From NCBI GenBank assembly GCA_914767715.1, contig OU612073.1, forward strand, positions 20,708,001-20,772,000: a DNA stretch of 64,000 nt. The letters are read 5' to 3'. The DNA is from Membranipora membranacea. Taxonomy: Eukaryota > Bryozoa > Gymnolaemata > Cheilostomatida > Membraniporidae. Below the pieces are notes generated by a model, which was not told the origin of the DNA, made no database searches, and was given only the letters and a program-made list of their open reading frames with translations. The position numbers and the translations under genes were made by a program. Shown here in pieces: positions 50,369-63,428 of this stretch. Position 1 is the first letter of the stretch; every line of letters starts with the position of its first letter.

Positions 50369-51385
50369 CTTATTATAATAAACTTATACTTACTGCTAAT
50401 TGATTGGAGCTTAGTCACTAACTCAAGCAATATGGCTAAACCATATGCTGTGTATCGTTCCATGTCATCATCAACATACATTCATCCATCTTTGCGTGCC
50501 ATTGTCTGCCTTAACCTGCCACCAAGGAGTTAGACTAACTCCTTGCTGCCACTGCAGAGGGGGACCCCCTGCCACCATTCTCCCTGCTGCCACTGCAGTA
50601 GGGGACCAATGGGACAAGAAAGCATGCCCCTTTTGTTGGACCTTTAAACCGGAGAACCCCCAATCCCATCATTGGTTGATATGTGCTTTTAATGGGCAAA
50701 TAACTTATTTATAAAATTTAGATTGTAGGCCTATGTATATTTCTATACAGGGGGTCAATTAGAATAATCGATACTTTCTAAACCATAAAGGCTATCAATT
50801 TTTGGTCTTAAATTAAACAATTCGTTCCCGTTCTGTACACTCAGAATGTATATATTGCCACTAAATGAGTGTGCGATTAGTGTACAAGACCCCTGGCAGT
50901 GATTTTGGCTGTTTTTAATTTAAAGACCCCCCTGGATGGTTTTAAAGAGAGTAGGCTTAGCAACAGAATTTTCATGGGTTTCTAGATGCTACTCCGTCCA
51001 AAAGGAAATCAGAGGCTGTATTCCTGCTAGGTATTCTTCTTACTTTCATAAAGGAGAGCACTTTGACTGATACTATTACATTGAGGTAATAGCATGGTTT
51101 TGCCTTATTGTACTGCACAATCTTTTTTATACCTGCACATTGTCGACTAATAGACCAAACCATGTTGATACTTTCACAAATAAAGTGTCCTCTATGTGTG
51201 GCTTTGATGAACTGGCCTATACAACTGTGCTCTGCTAGGAAGACACTGACCAATCACAATAAAACATTTTCGTTGGTTGTCAATTCTACAACTTTCCACT
51301 CATTTTGCTGTTGAATAAAATGCCACATTATTCTTTTAGCAAAATCCTCGTTGGCAACTTCTTGAAAAGAAATAGTTGAGAGGAT
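50369..51385. other. Spacer and 5' UTR of the dsRBD gene
   Basis: No exon of another gene is seen. TTCTTTTAG at about 51332-51340 looks like an acceptor, giving a short 5' UTR exon that leads to the ATG at 51386. Short GCTGCCACTGCAG repeats occur near 50550-50600. Confidence 0.4.
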
Positions 51386-54300
51386 ATGAACAGATCATCA
51401 AACTATGAGATGGCTGGAGGCTTTGGTGTGAACAGGGGGAGAGGCAGAAGGTTCCCCTGCCCTCATGATCAAGACACTCGTATGCCATCTCACAATCCAC
51501 CTCACAAGAATGAAATTCCAAGACCTACTATGCATAATATTCCAAGACCAAGACTGCCAAGGCAACATCAATATGTGCCTTTTACATCTGCACCTAGAAC
51601 TTTGCTTCCTAATCCAAATAACCCTGATCAAAGACCACGTTTTAAGAGGGATGAGTTAGGTCCAACTCTACCAGTCCCACACGGTGGTTATCAACAGAGA
51701 CCCGAGATTCCATACCACACACAAAATCCCTGTACAATGAATAATAGTAACAACAATTCTTGGGCCAACATGAGACCACAGAGAGGATTTCAGCCACAAA
51801 AGCAACCCCTCCTTCCTCCACCTGATGAGACTAGGCGTCAAGCTTGGAATGATGGACTAAATAAACACCCACCTGACCCGTTGAGAAGAAGACAAGGTGT
51901 TTATGAGGAGGACCATGTAGGTCTACCTCAACCAAATCCATCACGAAGATCAGCTACGCCCCTTATAGGGAAGCACAATGAGGAGGGCAGCAGGTTACCT
52001 CCCCCGTTATTATCAGAGACACCGCCCAGTGAAGACATGTATGATCCCAGCCATCCATTAAATGATGATGATGATAATTTGCAATCTCAGGAACTCACAG
52101 ATTACAATCACAGAACAGTTTCTGTGAGAGCTCAAAACCAAAGAGGTGGGTGGTGAAACAAATGTTTATCAAGTTAATATATTGTTGCCAAAAGCATAAT
52201 GAAATATTATATTAATTTTGCTGCAAAAACCATTTGAATGTTTAAACAAACCGCGAAATCATACTCCCATATGTTTGGTAATTTTAAATAGCCCAGTACC
52301 ACAGATATTTTCAACAAGAGAGCCCTGACACGGCTGTGTCTCTTCAGTCACCATGCTTCTTAGATCATTTCAAAAAAGATGGCTGCTTCCGAACATATGT
52401 ATTTACATTTCAGGGGAGCGAGGTGACAACACAGATTATAATGACCAGAGACCTGACTTGAAGAGGTAGGTTATTCGGTTAACATACTTACAGAAATTGT
52501 GCTCCTAAAAACACTCTCATGAAAGGTGGAGAACTTGTAATAAGATGGAATTCTCTACTTATCACTCAAGCGAGATAAAACCTAATACTCTTTTGACCAA
52601 TCAAAATGATATAACTACAATCCCTAATTATGTGCATGATCCCAGTATCCCATGAATCCAGTATTATTATTATGAGTTGTATTATATAAATGCCATCCAC
52701 TTTCTGATTATGTTTTATATTCTGTTTTTTTTTATAACAGAAGTAAAGGACCAATAGAATATGACCATGGGAATGTTATATGTAAGAACCATCGATCTCC
52801 GCCAGAAGATGAATTTGTGCATGTGGAATCAGATGGAGACAATCATCCCCCTCAACCTCGAAAACCACGGCCTGCTCAACCAGGTCCAGAAGCCACCAAC
52901 GGGACTGTGGTCAACTATTACCACTCTAAGTAAGTAATGTACCAGGCCATTTACCAAAATCAGCTCATCAGTACATAAACAGCTGAAAAGTGTTTGTACT
53001 GGAAATAAATCTCCCGTTTTCTTGTAACCGAGCGGTACTGACAAAACTTTTATATTATGGTATTATAAGAGTATATACAAATATATATATGATTTTTTTG
53101 TCCAACAGGCCTCAGAAGTTAAATAATTGGACAGGCGATGATGAGTTTACCTCGCAGAACTACTCAAACTTTGATATGAATGCTGGTCCAGGTAAAATTT
53201 TTACATGTGTAATTAGTAAGGTCATAAGGCAGCATAATAGGATACAGTGATGTGGCCGTTCTGACATCCGCTATATATCCCGTTGTTATCGCTGTGACCA
53301 CTCATTTAGGTGGTGATCATGAGCGGAAGATGTCAGTCATATCCTGGAATACAGAAATAGGCTTGTTGGTGTACTGACAGGTTGGCTTCTCCTCAGTTCT
53401 AAACTTAGAGAAATAAAAATTCATAATTTGAATTGTTTATGAAAATGTGGTAGAATTACTCCCCCTTGAAATGAAAGGCTTCATTATCTTCAAGCTTTGT
53501 ATATCATTCTTATTGCTTTGAATTGTTTTTAATTTAGTAGCTTATGATGTATATTATTCTCATCCTCCTCAAAGATCGCAGTTTTCATCTTACCTGCAAC
53601 CCAACAATAGACCAGGTGGGTTCCATGGTTAGACTGGTGGTAATTTGTTGAAGGAAACAGGTATTCCCAGCTCTTCTCATTAGTTATGTTACAAGTTACA
53701 GGGTATTAGGGATGTCCCACAATCCCTGCTGTGACTAGTTGAAGTTTGTTCCCTCATCTTTTTAGTTGTCCTCTCCTGCGCATTGAGAGGGTAACTCTTT
53801 ATCATAAGTGAGTGTTCTCGTATTAAATAAATATAAATAGTGTGGCAAACAATGTAGTCTAGAACTTGTTGTGGTTTGTTGAAAGTTTTACACTGGATAT
53901 CTGACACATATGTATGTTAGGTATAGTGCACTATAGCACTATTGATAAGACCACTATAAGTTGATATCAAACAATGAGAATAGAGCAATTGAGTAATGGA
54001 AACTTTTATTTTCCCTATTTTTATTCAATATGCACAGGACAACTCCTGTTGTGCTGCCGAACGTAGACCATTAAACCAGACTCGATTAAATATGCTGTTT
54101 TGATAGTTGCAACAGTCTATTTGAAAATATTTATGAATGACACTATAATTTGCATTGTAGATAATGATATTAGTGTGGTAGAGAGGGATATTCAACCCTA
54201 TAATGAAGTGAGTATCATGCATTAACATATCTCGTATACATTGTTCATCAAGCAAGTGAATCTGATTATAATATTCTTGATTATATGTCCAAACCGACCG

Positions 54301-56185
54301 AACCAACAAGGATTAGATCAAATGTGCTGGCAGATTGAATGTAAAATACGACTCCAAAAGACCTCTCATTTCACTGGAGGCAAGACATAATGATTTTAAA
54401 GCAAGACATTGCTAACTACCAATCAACTTCCACACCTGTGCCGTTAGTTAGTAAAAGTTCTCCCCATTTAGTGATATTGTATTACCTTGTTTTTCTATTT
54501 TTAGCTTGGTTCTATGAACCCTCTTCAGTTGATTAATGAGAAGTACCCCGGGTTAGAGTGGGAGATGGTAACACAAGGATCTGTACACAGGGCAGCCTAC
54601 ACGGCTATGATTACTGTACAAGGCACCCAATACTGTGGAATCGGTAGGTCTACCGTTCCGAGAGTTCAGACCATAGACTTGATAATATTAAGTCTATGGT
54701 TCAGACTAATGACTCTATCACACATGAATTTGTGAACGCTTGATCAGGTTGTGAGGAATGAAGTCGCCAATATTATACTAGTGGATTGAAATTGTTTACT
54801 ATGCTGGTTATGAAACATGACCACTTTTATTCTCTCATTGCCAGGAGGGAGTAAGAAAGAAGCGAAAAAGAATTGTGCCCATAATGCAGTTGAAGGGCTC
54901 AGGTTAGATGAAAGTCAGACACCAAGAGCACCTGTAAATCTAAGAGGTGGTGCTGTTTCAAAATCTATCCAACCACAGACAACAAGACCTAAACCTGAAA
55001 CAAATAGGCCACACCCATTAGCTGAGAGGCCACACCCGCTGGCTGATATGTCTGTTGTAGTCAATCCTGTCGTAAGTCTGCACACTTTGGTTCGAATTTA
55101 CATTTATGATTTTTCACACATTTTACATTTCAGGAATAGTGCTCAATGTATTGTTTGAAGCTTTGATTTTAGGGCAATATATTACATACCATATCCAACT
55201 GAAGCCCAACTGCCCAACTCACTTGAATTTGGGGCCATGCTAAAACTTTCACGTTATGCTACATAGAAATGATCAATTTTGCATAAGACATAAAAGCGTT
55301 GAACCAACACATTCTCCCATCAATTCTCAGTTAGCAGAGCGTGTAGGAGACCACTGACAGTAGTTGTATTCTAACTTGATTTTATGGTAGGCAATCAAAG
55401 AGTCAAACCTGATTAGAAGAGCTCGTAAGATGAGAGAGCTTGGTGAGAGCTCATACTTGAAATCTGATCGAGCGAAAACATGTGTACAGCTAATATACGA
55501 AAAATGTGTTGGACAGCAGATTGAGTTTGATTGTATCGGACATGAGAGTATTGATAACAGACTCTACTTTAACATGCAGTGTAGCATCAATGGCACCGTA
55601 AGTATGAGGATCGCTTCTAACAGGGAGTTACCCTCCCCTGTAGCCAGAGGTCCCAGGCTGCTCCTGTTATACACAAGCCAATTATATGGAGTCACCTTTT
55701 CATACATTCAAATGGAGCATTCACTCCTGGTAACTTGTACTAACACACATCAGTAACTGTGGGGATAATGTTGATGGGTGTTATAGATATACCTGCATGT
55801 GATATATCATATATGTACATGTCCCTGAGTTGTTATATTGAGATGTACACATGTATAGCAGGTATAAATATATATTTTAAATGTAGTAGTGAGGTTCAGT
55901 GGGGATAACATCAAATGTGGTACACGTACAGTACAGTCAGCCGCAATGCATTGAGTTCCTACAGAACAGACCATAGTCTATGAATCCGGCATTTAAATTC
56001 CGGTTGTATGGTCCATCTGCGAAACATGATGGAGTTCCATGACATTAAGATTAGTATTTTATATTAACTGATTATTTTTACAGAGGTTCTACGGAACATC
56101 TATGGATAAGAAATCTGCCAAACAGCTGGCGGCTAAACAAGCTTTAGAGGATCTGTTTAACTGGATTCCACCACCGAAGGAATAG
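51386..56185 (+). CDS. Tandem double-stranded RNA-binding domain protein
   Basis: Ten exons give 627 aa: 51386-52145, 52414-52465, 52741-52929, 53109-53191, 53538-53615, 54161-54207, 54505-54643, 54845-55071, 55391-55597 and 56084-56185. Residues 1-400 are low-complexity and rich in Pro, Arg, Asn and Gln, with RG/RGR near the start (NRGRGRRF) and an acidic patch NDDDDN. dsRBD1 is at about 406-470 (NPLQLINEKYPGLEWEMV..GGSKKEAKKNCAHNAVEGL). dsRBD2 is at about 550-622 (CVQLIYEKCVGQQIEFDC..GTSMDKKSAKQLAAKQALEDLF). The KK-x-AK helix-2 motif of RNA-binding dsRBDs is present in both. Between them lies a repeated RPHPLA linker. No deaminase, helicase or RNase III domain follows; the stop is 12 residues after dsRBD2. 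It may act in RNA silencing, editing control or stress granules; the family is not assigned further. Confidence 0.85.
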
Positions 56186-56230
56186 GAGATCGGAGATGAG
56201 AGGATGAGAGATAAAGGTTAGTATAACACC

Positions 56231-56672
56231 GCCTGGGTAAATCCGTCGTGACCTCTTCAATGACACGACACAGACATGTATATCATTTTCATCAATTCGG
56301 ATTTACAACATCGACTATAACTAACACAAATATCTTTGTTAGTTTGACCAAGGAGTAGTCCTTGGTTCGACTTTCTTCTTCTTATTCCATGTGATTCCCT
56401 TATCATTTGGCATGTCATACTGTTTGTAAAACTACTACTTACTCAGGCTTAGCTAGTAGAGACTGGCTGGAGTGAAGTAGATTTATTTAAACTCAGTATC
56501 GTGATCCACAGACACCGACATACAGACATCAATTTATTCTATTAGTCATGTTGTGATCACATGATCTGTAGACCATAGAATAAAATCGAACAACTCTTAT
56601 TCTAATCCGAATTCACAACTATTGCAGGTTATTTTTGAGTTGTTCTCTCTTTCCTGATAGATTTACCCAGGC
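56231..56672. mobile_element. Putative MITE in the 3' UTR of the dsRBD gene
   Basis: A 13-bp terminal inverted repeat (GCCTGGGTAAATC at 56231-56243 and its complement at 56660-56672) bounds about 440 bp. Internal inverted similarities (CAATTCGGATTTACAAC / TAATCCGAATTCACAAC) suggest longer decayed arms. It begins 45 bp after the stop codon. Confidence 0.6.
56579..56584 (+). terminator. Candidate poly(A) signal AATAAA
   Basis: First AATAAA after the dsRBD stop, 394 nt downstream, and inside the putative MITE. Other AATAAA copies lie near 57483 and 57561. Confidence 0.35.
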
Positions 56673-59600
56673 TGTCCACCCCCTCCCCCACCCACCCACC
56701 CACCCGCCCTGACAGCCTGCCCAGGCTAGGTGTAGGACATGGACAATACGCACAACATATCTATGGTGTAGAAAAGCAAACTGAAGGTGCATTCATAAAG
56801 GCTTTTCTTTACCCATAATATTATTTTTTTCTGACTGTCCTTTTAGATGTTATGTGTCGAGGCACAGGCAATGTCTCACAAACAAAGGAGCACATGTACT
56901 GTCGCTGATAAGGTGATGAGTATTATAATTCAGGCAAAAAATAGGAAACTTTAGTAGTTTGTAGTTAATATATAGCCCATCAAAATGACACTCCTATCCT
57001 AAGTGGACGTGAAGTAGTCGGAGGATTTACAGCAGAGCTACTGACGTGCCATATACCCTATATAATAGAACAAGGGCCCAAAACTGATAAAATGAATCTC
57101 AAGTTACTTGCTGATATTTTTGTAGTCTAGGTCATCCTACTATGATAACAACTCTGGAATCGTAAGTCTCCGGGCTTATGAGTCTCCGGGCTTATGAGTC
57201 CTAAAACTGTGTTAAACGCCGCATAGATTTCCTCTTATTTCTAACCGGTGAGCATCATGTGGGTTAAATTGAACTGTTTATGAGATGCAGGGCAGGCAAC
57301 ATGGGCTATTGAAGTAGGCATTATCGGAGGCTGGGATTAATTGTTCTGTTACTTGTTTAATCTAGGGTCGTCTACTCCTAAACAGTTGCAATTATTGGCG
57401 AGACAAGTTTGATCCTAACCATCGTTTTCATCTTGCAAGCTGTACTGCTCCTTTTGTAACAGAAGAAACACATTTGGTCGAATAAACAGAAGAATGATAC
57501 TCTATACAAGAATGCTTTATATTTACTAAGAAAGATGTTCTTGTTTTCTGATTCTAGTTAATAAATGAAATTTTATGAAGGTAGTGTAATAAATTGTCAT
57601 AAAAAACAGTACAATTTTAGCAGCCACCGAGTCACCATTCTTAATGATATCAGTTCAAATCAACAAAATAACAAAAGTTACACTATACGCGGCCAGTTAT
57701 TTGAGGCTCAATTCAGTCAAGGGCTATCTTCTGAACCCTGGCCCAAATGAGCTAATGTGGGATAAAAATTAACGGATGCTTCTTTCACAATTAAAAAGAA
57801 TGAAAAGGGGAACCAGATACGAATCTTCTTTGCCGAGGAAAGGTAACAACAAGTCGGGACAATAAGAAAGTTTATATTTACAAACCAACATCAACAAAAT
57901 GGGTTGGAATGTTTTGTTCCAGGCTCCTTTGTTTCAGGTCCAACTTCCAATTCACAAATCACAATATTTTGCATTTGATCTTGTTTTGCTTTACCATAGA
58001 CATCAGATGACAGATATTCCATTCTCAATCAGCAATCACATTGTCTGTACATAGCCAGACTCGTATAATGGCAGCTGTCCATTTTTGGCTAGCAATGGCT
58101 GACCCATATATCCCTTAATTGAAAGGCACTGCGAAACGCATTGTAGTGTTGGTATAAATGAGAAACCATCATGTTTGACTAAAAATATAGAGTAAAATCA
58201 TTGATTCGGAAGTGAACTATCAATATTATTCTGCTCCATATTCTGCCTTTGCGCACTTGTATTGACTGTAGTTCAGTTTGTGTGAATCGAATAATATGAG
58301 TACGCCACAAATAATCCCTAAATTATATGCTCGGGTGTTTCTTACATGTGGCTTAGCTGTGATATCCATTTAAATAATCATATGCAAATGCATGTCATAG
58401 TCACAGTTTCTTGATGTAAAATGTATTTTCGTGTCATGGCTTAAATTGAGCAATGTATTACACTGCTAAACCCTGTTGATATAATTAGGGGTATTGTGAC
58501 ATCGCTATGGAAATCTCTTGCTGGGGGAAGCACCTTGTTTTCCAAAAGTTTCATTAGCAGTGATTTAATACTGACGATGAGCCATGACCACTGATGCGGG
58601 AATAACATCTCGATAGAGCTGCACCGATGTCATATTTTGGTAGGCTGCTCCAATTGTAGTTTTGATCATTCAATTCCCTATGTGAATATATAGAACGATA
58701 CATACCAAGACAAGGTAGTGAGTCAACTGACCAAACTATTATATTAGTGTAATTGTAACGTACTTGATGCGATTCCCTTGAAGGTTTGCATGGCGGAAGT
58801 TGTGATGATGGTCAAGCACTAAAATATACTGTAACGAGAGAAAATACTTTATTTCAATAATTAATCATAGTGTCAGAACTTGACAGTCTTTGGTCATGCG
58901 TTAAAATAATAACCCAGTAACATCTCGGCTCCATATCTTGATAGTGGTGTTTTCTGTAACAATATTCTCTACGAGTCTGTATCATTAGAGAAAACTGAGA
59001 CCACTGTGCTACAAAGAGACTGTGAAGGGAACTCTCTCTCACACACACACATCATCATCATCATATAAGGATTTATAGTCAGCAAGAGGATACTACGCAG
59101 GTAAGGGATTAAACTTTCACTTGGTCAATTTCAGATGGCTGATGGAATTCATAGGGTTACTCCGGTTGCTAAGATTTAGTAGACAGACAGCCTTGCCAAA
59201 TAGGAAAGGAAAATAACGTGTGTACCATAGTTGTAACACTGGGTAGCTATAGCGATTCACTATGATTTACATATTCAAAGTGTTTCGTCAATGACAAAAT
59301 GTCATTGAATATTGACTGATGGTCAAGGGCTTTCATTTATTGGGAACATTTAGGTGAAAACTAAGCACCGATATGAAAGTTATATCCCTATCATAGGTTG
59401 TGGGTATGGAGCGAAAGGTACCATATACCATATGTAGTACCAAGTACCATATGCTCTAAGCCTTGACCTGAGGGTAGAGGCATAGTCCAGGGGTCCTGTA
59501 ATATCTTGCATGTACAGACAGGATGTTTATTGCCAACCCACCCAATATAATTATAGGGTGGCTCAAGTCTCTGCCCTGTCTTTTTCTGATCTTGAATTCA

Positions 59601-60645
59601 GGTTGGTGTCATTATTTTATATGATTCACCGCTGTTGTCTGGGTATTCAAATTCACATACTATCACTGCCCATGACAGAGAGGAGACTTGTGTACATGAG
59701 AACTACCCCAATAGGGTCCACCAGACAAATCCATCCCATATACGATTGTAACAGAGAGTAATAGTATTACCCCTTGATTCGATGATTTGCTGTGCAAGAT
59801 GTTGCAGCAGTGAGGTCATCTGGTAATTTGATTAATCAAAACAAACAAACATCCTCGGAAGCTTAGATGATTATTTGGGATGGTAATTGAGAAACAATCG
59901 GGAGACGTAATATTATCAAGTTTAGCAGGGATTGAATTAGAAATGATTTTATTCGTACACCAGGTATGTCATGAGTTTCGCTCACAACAACAGGGCCAAA
60001 TTTGTTATCTGATATTTATAAAAAAAAAATAGGTATAGAATATATGTTAAATAATATAAAGATTTGTGTAAGATACCGTTGCAGTACTTTCAATGACATT
60101 GGTGCACTGTAACATAGATAACTTGTGGTCTTCACTGACCTCAAATTATCCAGTGGAAGGAGATACAGTTGAATCACTCAGTTGCTAGATAATTTTGCCG
60201 ACATGCTAAGGTCACTCAAGTGCAAAGCTCAGGGCCACATCACATAAATTCGACTCGTATGTTCAGTTCATTTTGCTGGTGAAGCCCTTACCCCCTTACT
60301 CTACTGATTTTCATCCTGTGTTTAACTGGCATTTACAATTTGGCAGATTCACCCATCTGCCGGAAGCTGTTTGGCATTCAGCTTTGTTAGGCAGAATTGA
60401 TCTAATTGTTTGACAGCCTGACAAGTGCCAGATTTTATTCCATAGGTCGGAATAGTTTGCTTTGACTAGTAGTATTCTTAACATTTATAGCACATGTCTT
60501 TTGTGTCAGTTCACTCGTACTGTACTATGTTTTACCTCTCAGTACTTAGTAAACAATGTTCTAGCCTTTGTTGGATTTATTTGCTCTGTTGAACTTAGTC
60601 TAGTGTATGACAGAGCTGAAGTTTTACGTTATTAAATTTTTTTCA
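56673..60645. other. Spacer
   Basis: About 4 kb of AT-rich DNA between two plus-strand genes. Short open frames (for example 59510-59761) match nothing I recognise. Simple repeats: CCCACCCA near 56690, CACACA/CATCAT near 59042. Confidence 0.4.
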
Positions 60646-60791
60646 GGAGCTGCCAGTGTAATTATAGTCCAATACCAGCAGAGTTATTGATCAGCAAACG
60701 AGGAAACAGCTTTAGTTTCAAAACTTAATACAAAGAGTACAAGGACAAACAGAAGAGTACCCAGCACTAACTCCACCTCTGAGAGAGAGAG

Positions 60792-61947
60792 ATGCCTTGT
60801 TTCTTGTGAGTATACAGTATATATCAGTTACCAGTGAAGACCTATACAACCCTGTACAGGCACGACATGCATGTGCCAATACATATTTGGTCACATTGTA
60901 CCATCAGTGGTGCTATAGGATTATCTGTATACCATTTTTTTCAAGGTGATCAATTGATTTTTTTTTCTCAACCGCAGCTTGGTGGAGGAACGAGTGGCAT
61001 TTCCTGCCAAGTTTTTTATTATCCATTCCTGATAACCTCAATAATTAGTCAATGATTCATTCTGGCTTACTTCCTTTCCAGTTTTAAGAAGAAGAGCAAG
61101 AGCACACACAATGTACCGCCGCCATCAGTTCACGAGGCAGATGGTGTGAATGCTCGCAAGCAGCAGATAGAGGAGCGTTATACATTGACATCCTCACAAC
61201 GCGGCAATGCGCCACCGCCCTTACCAGACAGGCGGACTGGTGAGCCAGTACCTTCACAGGGTAATGGATCTGCGCACCATAGGATCCCGGTAAACGAACA
61301 GGCCCAAAATGGCGGCTCACCATCAATGAGAAATAAAGAAGGAAAACGTAAGCCTCCCCCCATATCAGTGCAGAGTAGACAGCTATCCCAGGAGATACTC
61401 TCTACTCCTGTTCCCATATCAGGACAGTGTGTGAGCACCCCACAGTTTACACTGGACAACCAGAACCAACCATTAGATAATGAGGATTATATAGAGCCGA
61501 CAGCTACCGAAACTATAACTAACGGAGGTCATCCTCCTTCTGCTGTGATGTCACCTTCAAAAGTCAGTCTATCTGAGGAAAATAAAAGAGTAATTCTTGG
61601 AGAGTACTTCTCACAAAACTCTGTGCCAAATTTGAATGTCGTAGTGCCATCTAAAACAAAATCAACTACAAGCGATGACTTTGAGGGACAACACGATTAC
61701 AAAAATATGGATGAGTATCCTGATACACCAGCCACTTTGGCTACTCCACATAAACCCAAACAGAGGCTGTCGAAGGACTCGGGATCAGCACTGCCGGCGC
61801 CAGTACCAGTGTCACCTCTGCACTCTCCTCGTAATGACACACCGTCAGACAGTGACACGCTGAAGTCTCGCAGCAGGAGGCCGAGACCTGTACCCAGGAC
61901 CGGTCCTAACTCGAGGAAAACCAGCCTGGTCAGTGAGACAGGTACAG
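60792..61947 (+). CDS. Proline-rich scaffold, 5' part (continues beyond window)
   Basis: Coding exon 1 (60792-60805) gives MPCF and joins in phase to exon 2 (61082-61947), which ends at GGTACAG/GTATGT; later exons are outside the window. A 5' UTR exon border (TTTTTTTCAG) is visible at 60645. The visible 293 residues start MPCFFFKKKSKS, with a cysteine next to a basic patch, which suggests membrane attachment by acylation. The rest is unstructured and rich in Pro/Ser/Thr. It has SH3-ligand motifs (APPPLPDRR, KPPP, RRPRPVPR) and tyrosines in SH2-docking contexts (EDYIEP, HDYKNMDEYPDT). It looks like the head of a signalling adaptor or enzyme. The catalytic or defining domain is not in view, so no family is named. 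Confidence 0.7.
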
Positions 61948-62666
61948 GTATGTGTGTATTCTCATTACTTATTAACTTGGAAACAATGCAGTGAAAACTG
62001 GCTTGCAATGAAGCCATAATCATCTGGGATCCCCTGCTTCACGATTCTCCTGCACAGAATATAATGTCACCAACTAACTAACATAAGCCTTGTCACGTGG
62101 CCACTTTTTTGTTTACCTCCAAAATAAAAAAGTAGCTGAAAGTCAAGGCTAAACTAAGATGATCCTTCAACCAAGACTGAACTCATTATGTCACCGATTT
62201 CCTGTGTCGAATGTCTAACACTCAAGGTGACAACAATTGGGTCACCCTTCTATATCATCGTCAGGGGATAGTTGGGCTGCTAGGTTGTCAGTTTCCTTGG
62301 CACTCGAAATGTTATCACAATCATAAATTTACATCAATTCTTTGAAATTGATCTCGTGGGATATCTGAAATTTCCATCTAGTCTGGAATGTGATGTGTTC
62401 ACACTTGTAATTATTACTGGTATCAATGTTGAGTGGTATGATTAAACCCTCTGTACACTCGACAGTTGAACTGTAGGAAGCTCTTATGTAATGTAATGTT
62501 ATGATGCTCTTTGTCTGCCTGTCAGTGTTATACCACAGTTATCTACACTTCTAGTTGTACTAGTTCTAAATTCACCAATATGATGTAATTCACGTGAAAG
62601 AAAACATTCACAGCAACATGATGATTCTATAAAGTTATTCTACCATGAGTTTTGCGTTTTTTGTGC

Positions 62667-63238
62667 CAAAAGATTTCGGTAACTGTAAATTGCTGAACAG
62701 GCTGAACGGACTGAACAGCTGAACAGAATTTCTCAGACTAAAATTATTATTTGTAGTCATTTCTCTGGGTGACTATCACTTCTCAAACACATTCCTCTTA
62801 ACCAAATGATTTGATGAGTCACTAAGTTCCTGTTGGCACCTAATATAACCAATTTAGGACAAGCAATCAATGTGCCATTTCTGACAAAATCTGATGGTGT
62901 TCTGGAAATTGGACACCAGAAACATTATTATTATCCAGCTCAACCTTCCATCTAGCCAGTCTTAACAAGCTTTGTTTATAGGGGGAGGGGGGGGCTACTT
63001 TCCATCCATTCGCTAGTAGTGTAACGACGAAAAAATTACTGTGAATAAAATTGAAAGAAACCAAGGTGAATGCAAACTTAAATTAAATAATTTTATGAGA
63101 AGAATATAAAAAGTTGTCCATGCTTATGCAAAATTAGCCAATCATGTAAAGAATCAAACAAATAGTAGTGTGAGAAATTCTGTTCAGCTGTTCAGTCTGT
63201 TCAGCCTGTTCAGCAATTTACAGTTACCCAAAAGATTT
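62667..63238. mobile_element. Mutator-like non-autonomous element with 10-bp target duplication
   Basis: The 10-bp direct repeat CAAAAGATTT flanks the unit (62667-62676 and 63229-63238). Inside are terminal inverted repeats of about 60 bp (left from 62678, right to 63228) starting GGTAACTGTAAATTGCTGAA and containing several CTGAACAG sub-repeats. The roughly 430-bp centre has no supported gene. A 9-11-bp duplication with long inverted ends is the pattern of Mutator-like elements. There is one unmatched C at 62677. Confidence 0.8.
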
Positions 63239-63322
63239 AGAAGATAACCACATAATAAACCATGGTTATACAAAATTGATTTCACAGATGTTCCTTCACA
63301 TATTGCGTTCTTATTAACAGTA

Positions 63323-63428
63323 TTTTCTGTATGAGATTGGATGCTGTATGAGATTGTTTTCTGTATGAGATTGGATTCTGTATGAGATTGGATTCTGTAT
63401 GAGATTGGTTTCTGTATGAGTGATTGTT
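63323..63428 (+). repeat. 17-18-bp minisatellite
   Basis: Six units of TTCTGTATGAGATTGG with small variations, in the intron of the proline-rich gene. Confidence 0.9.
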
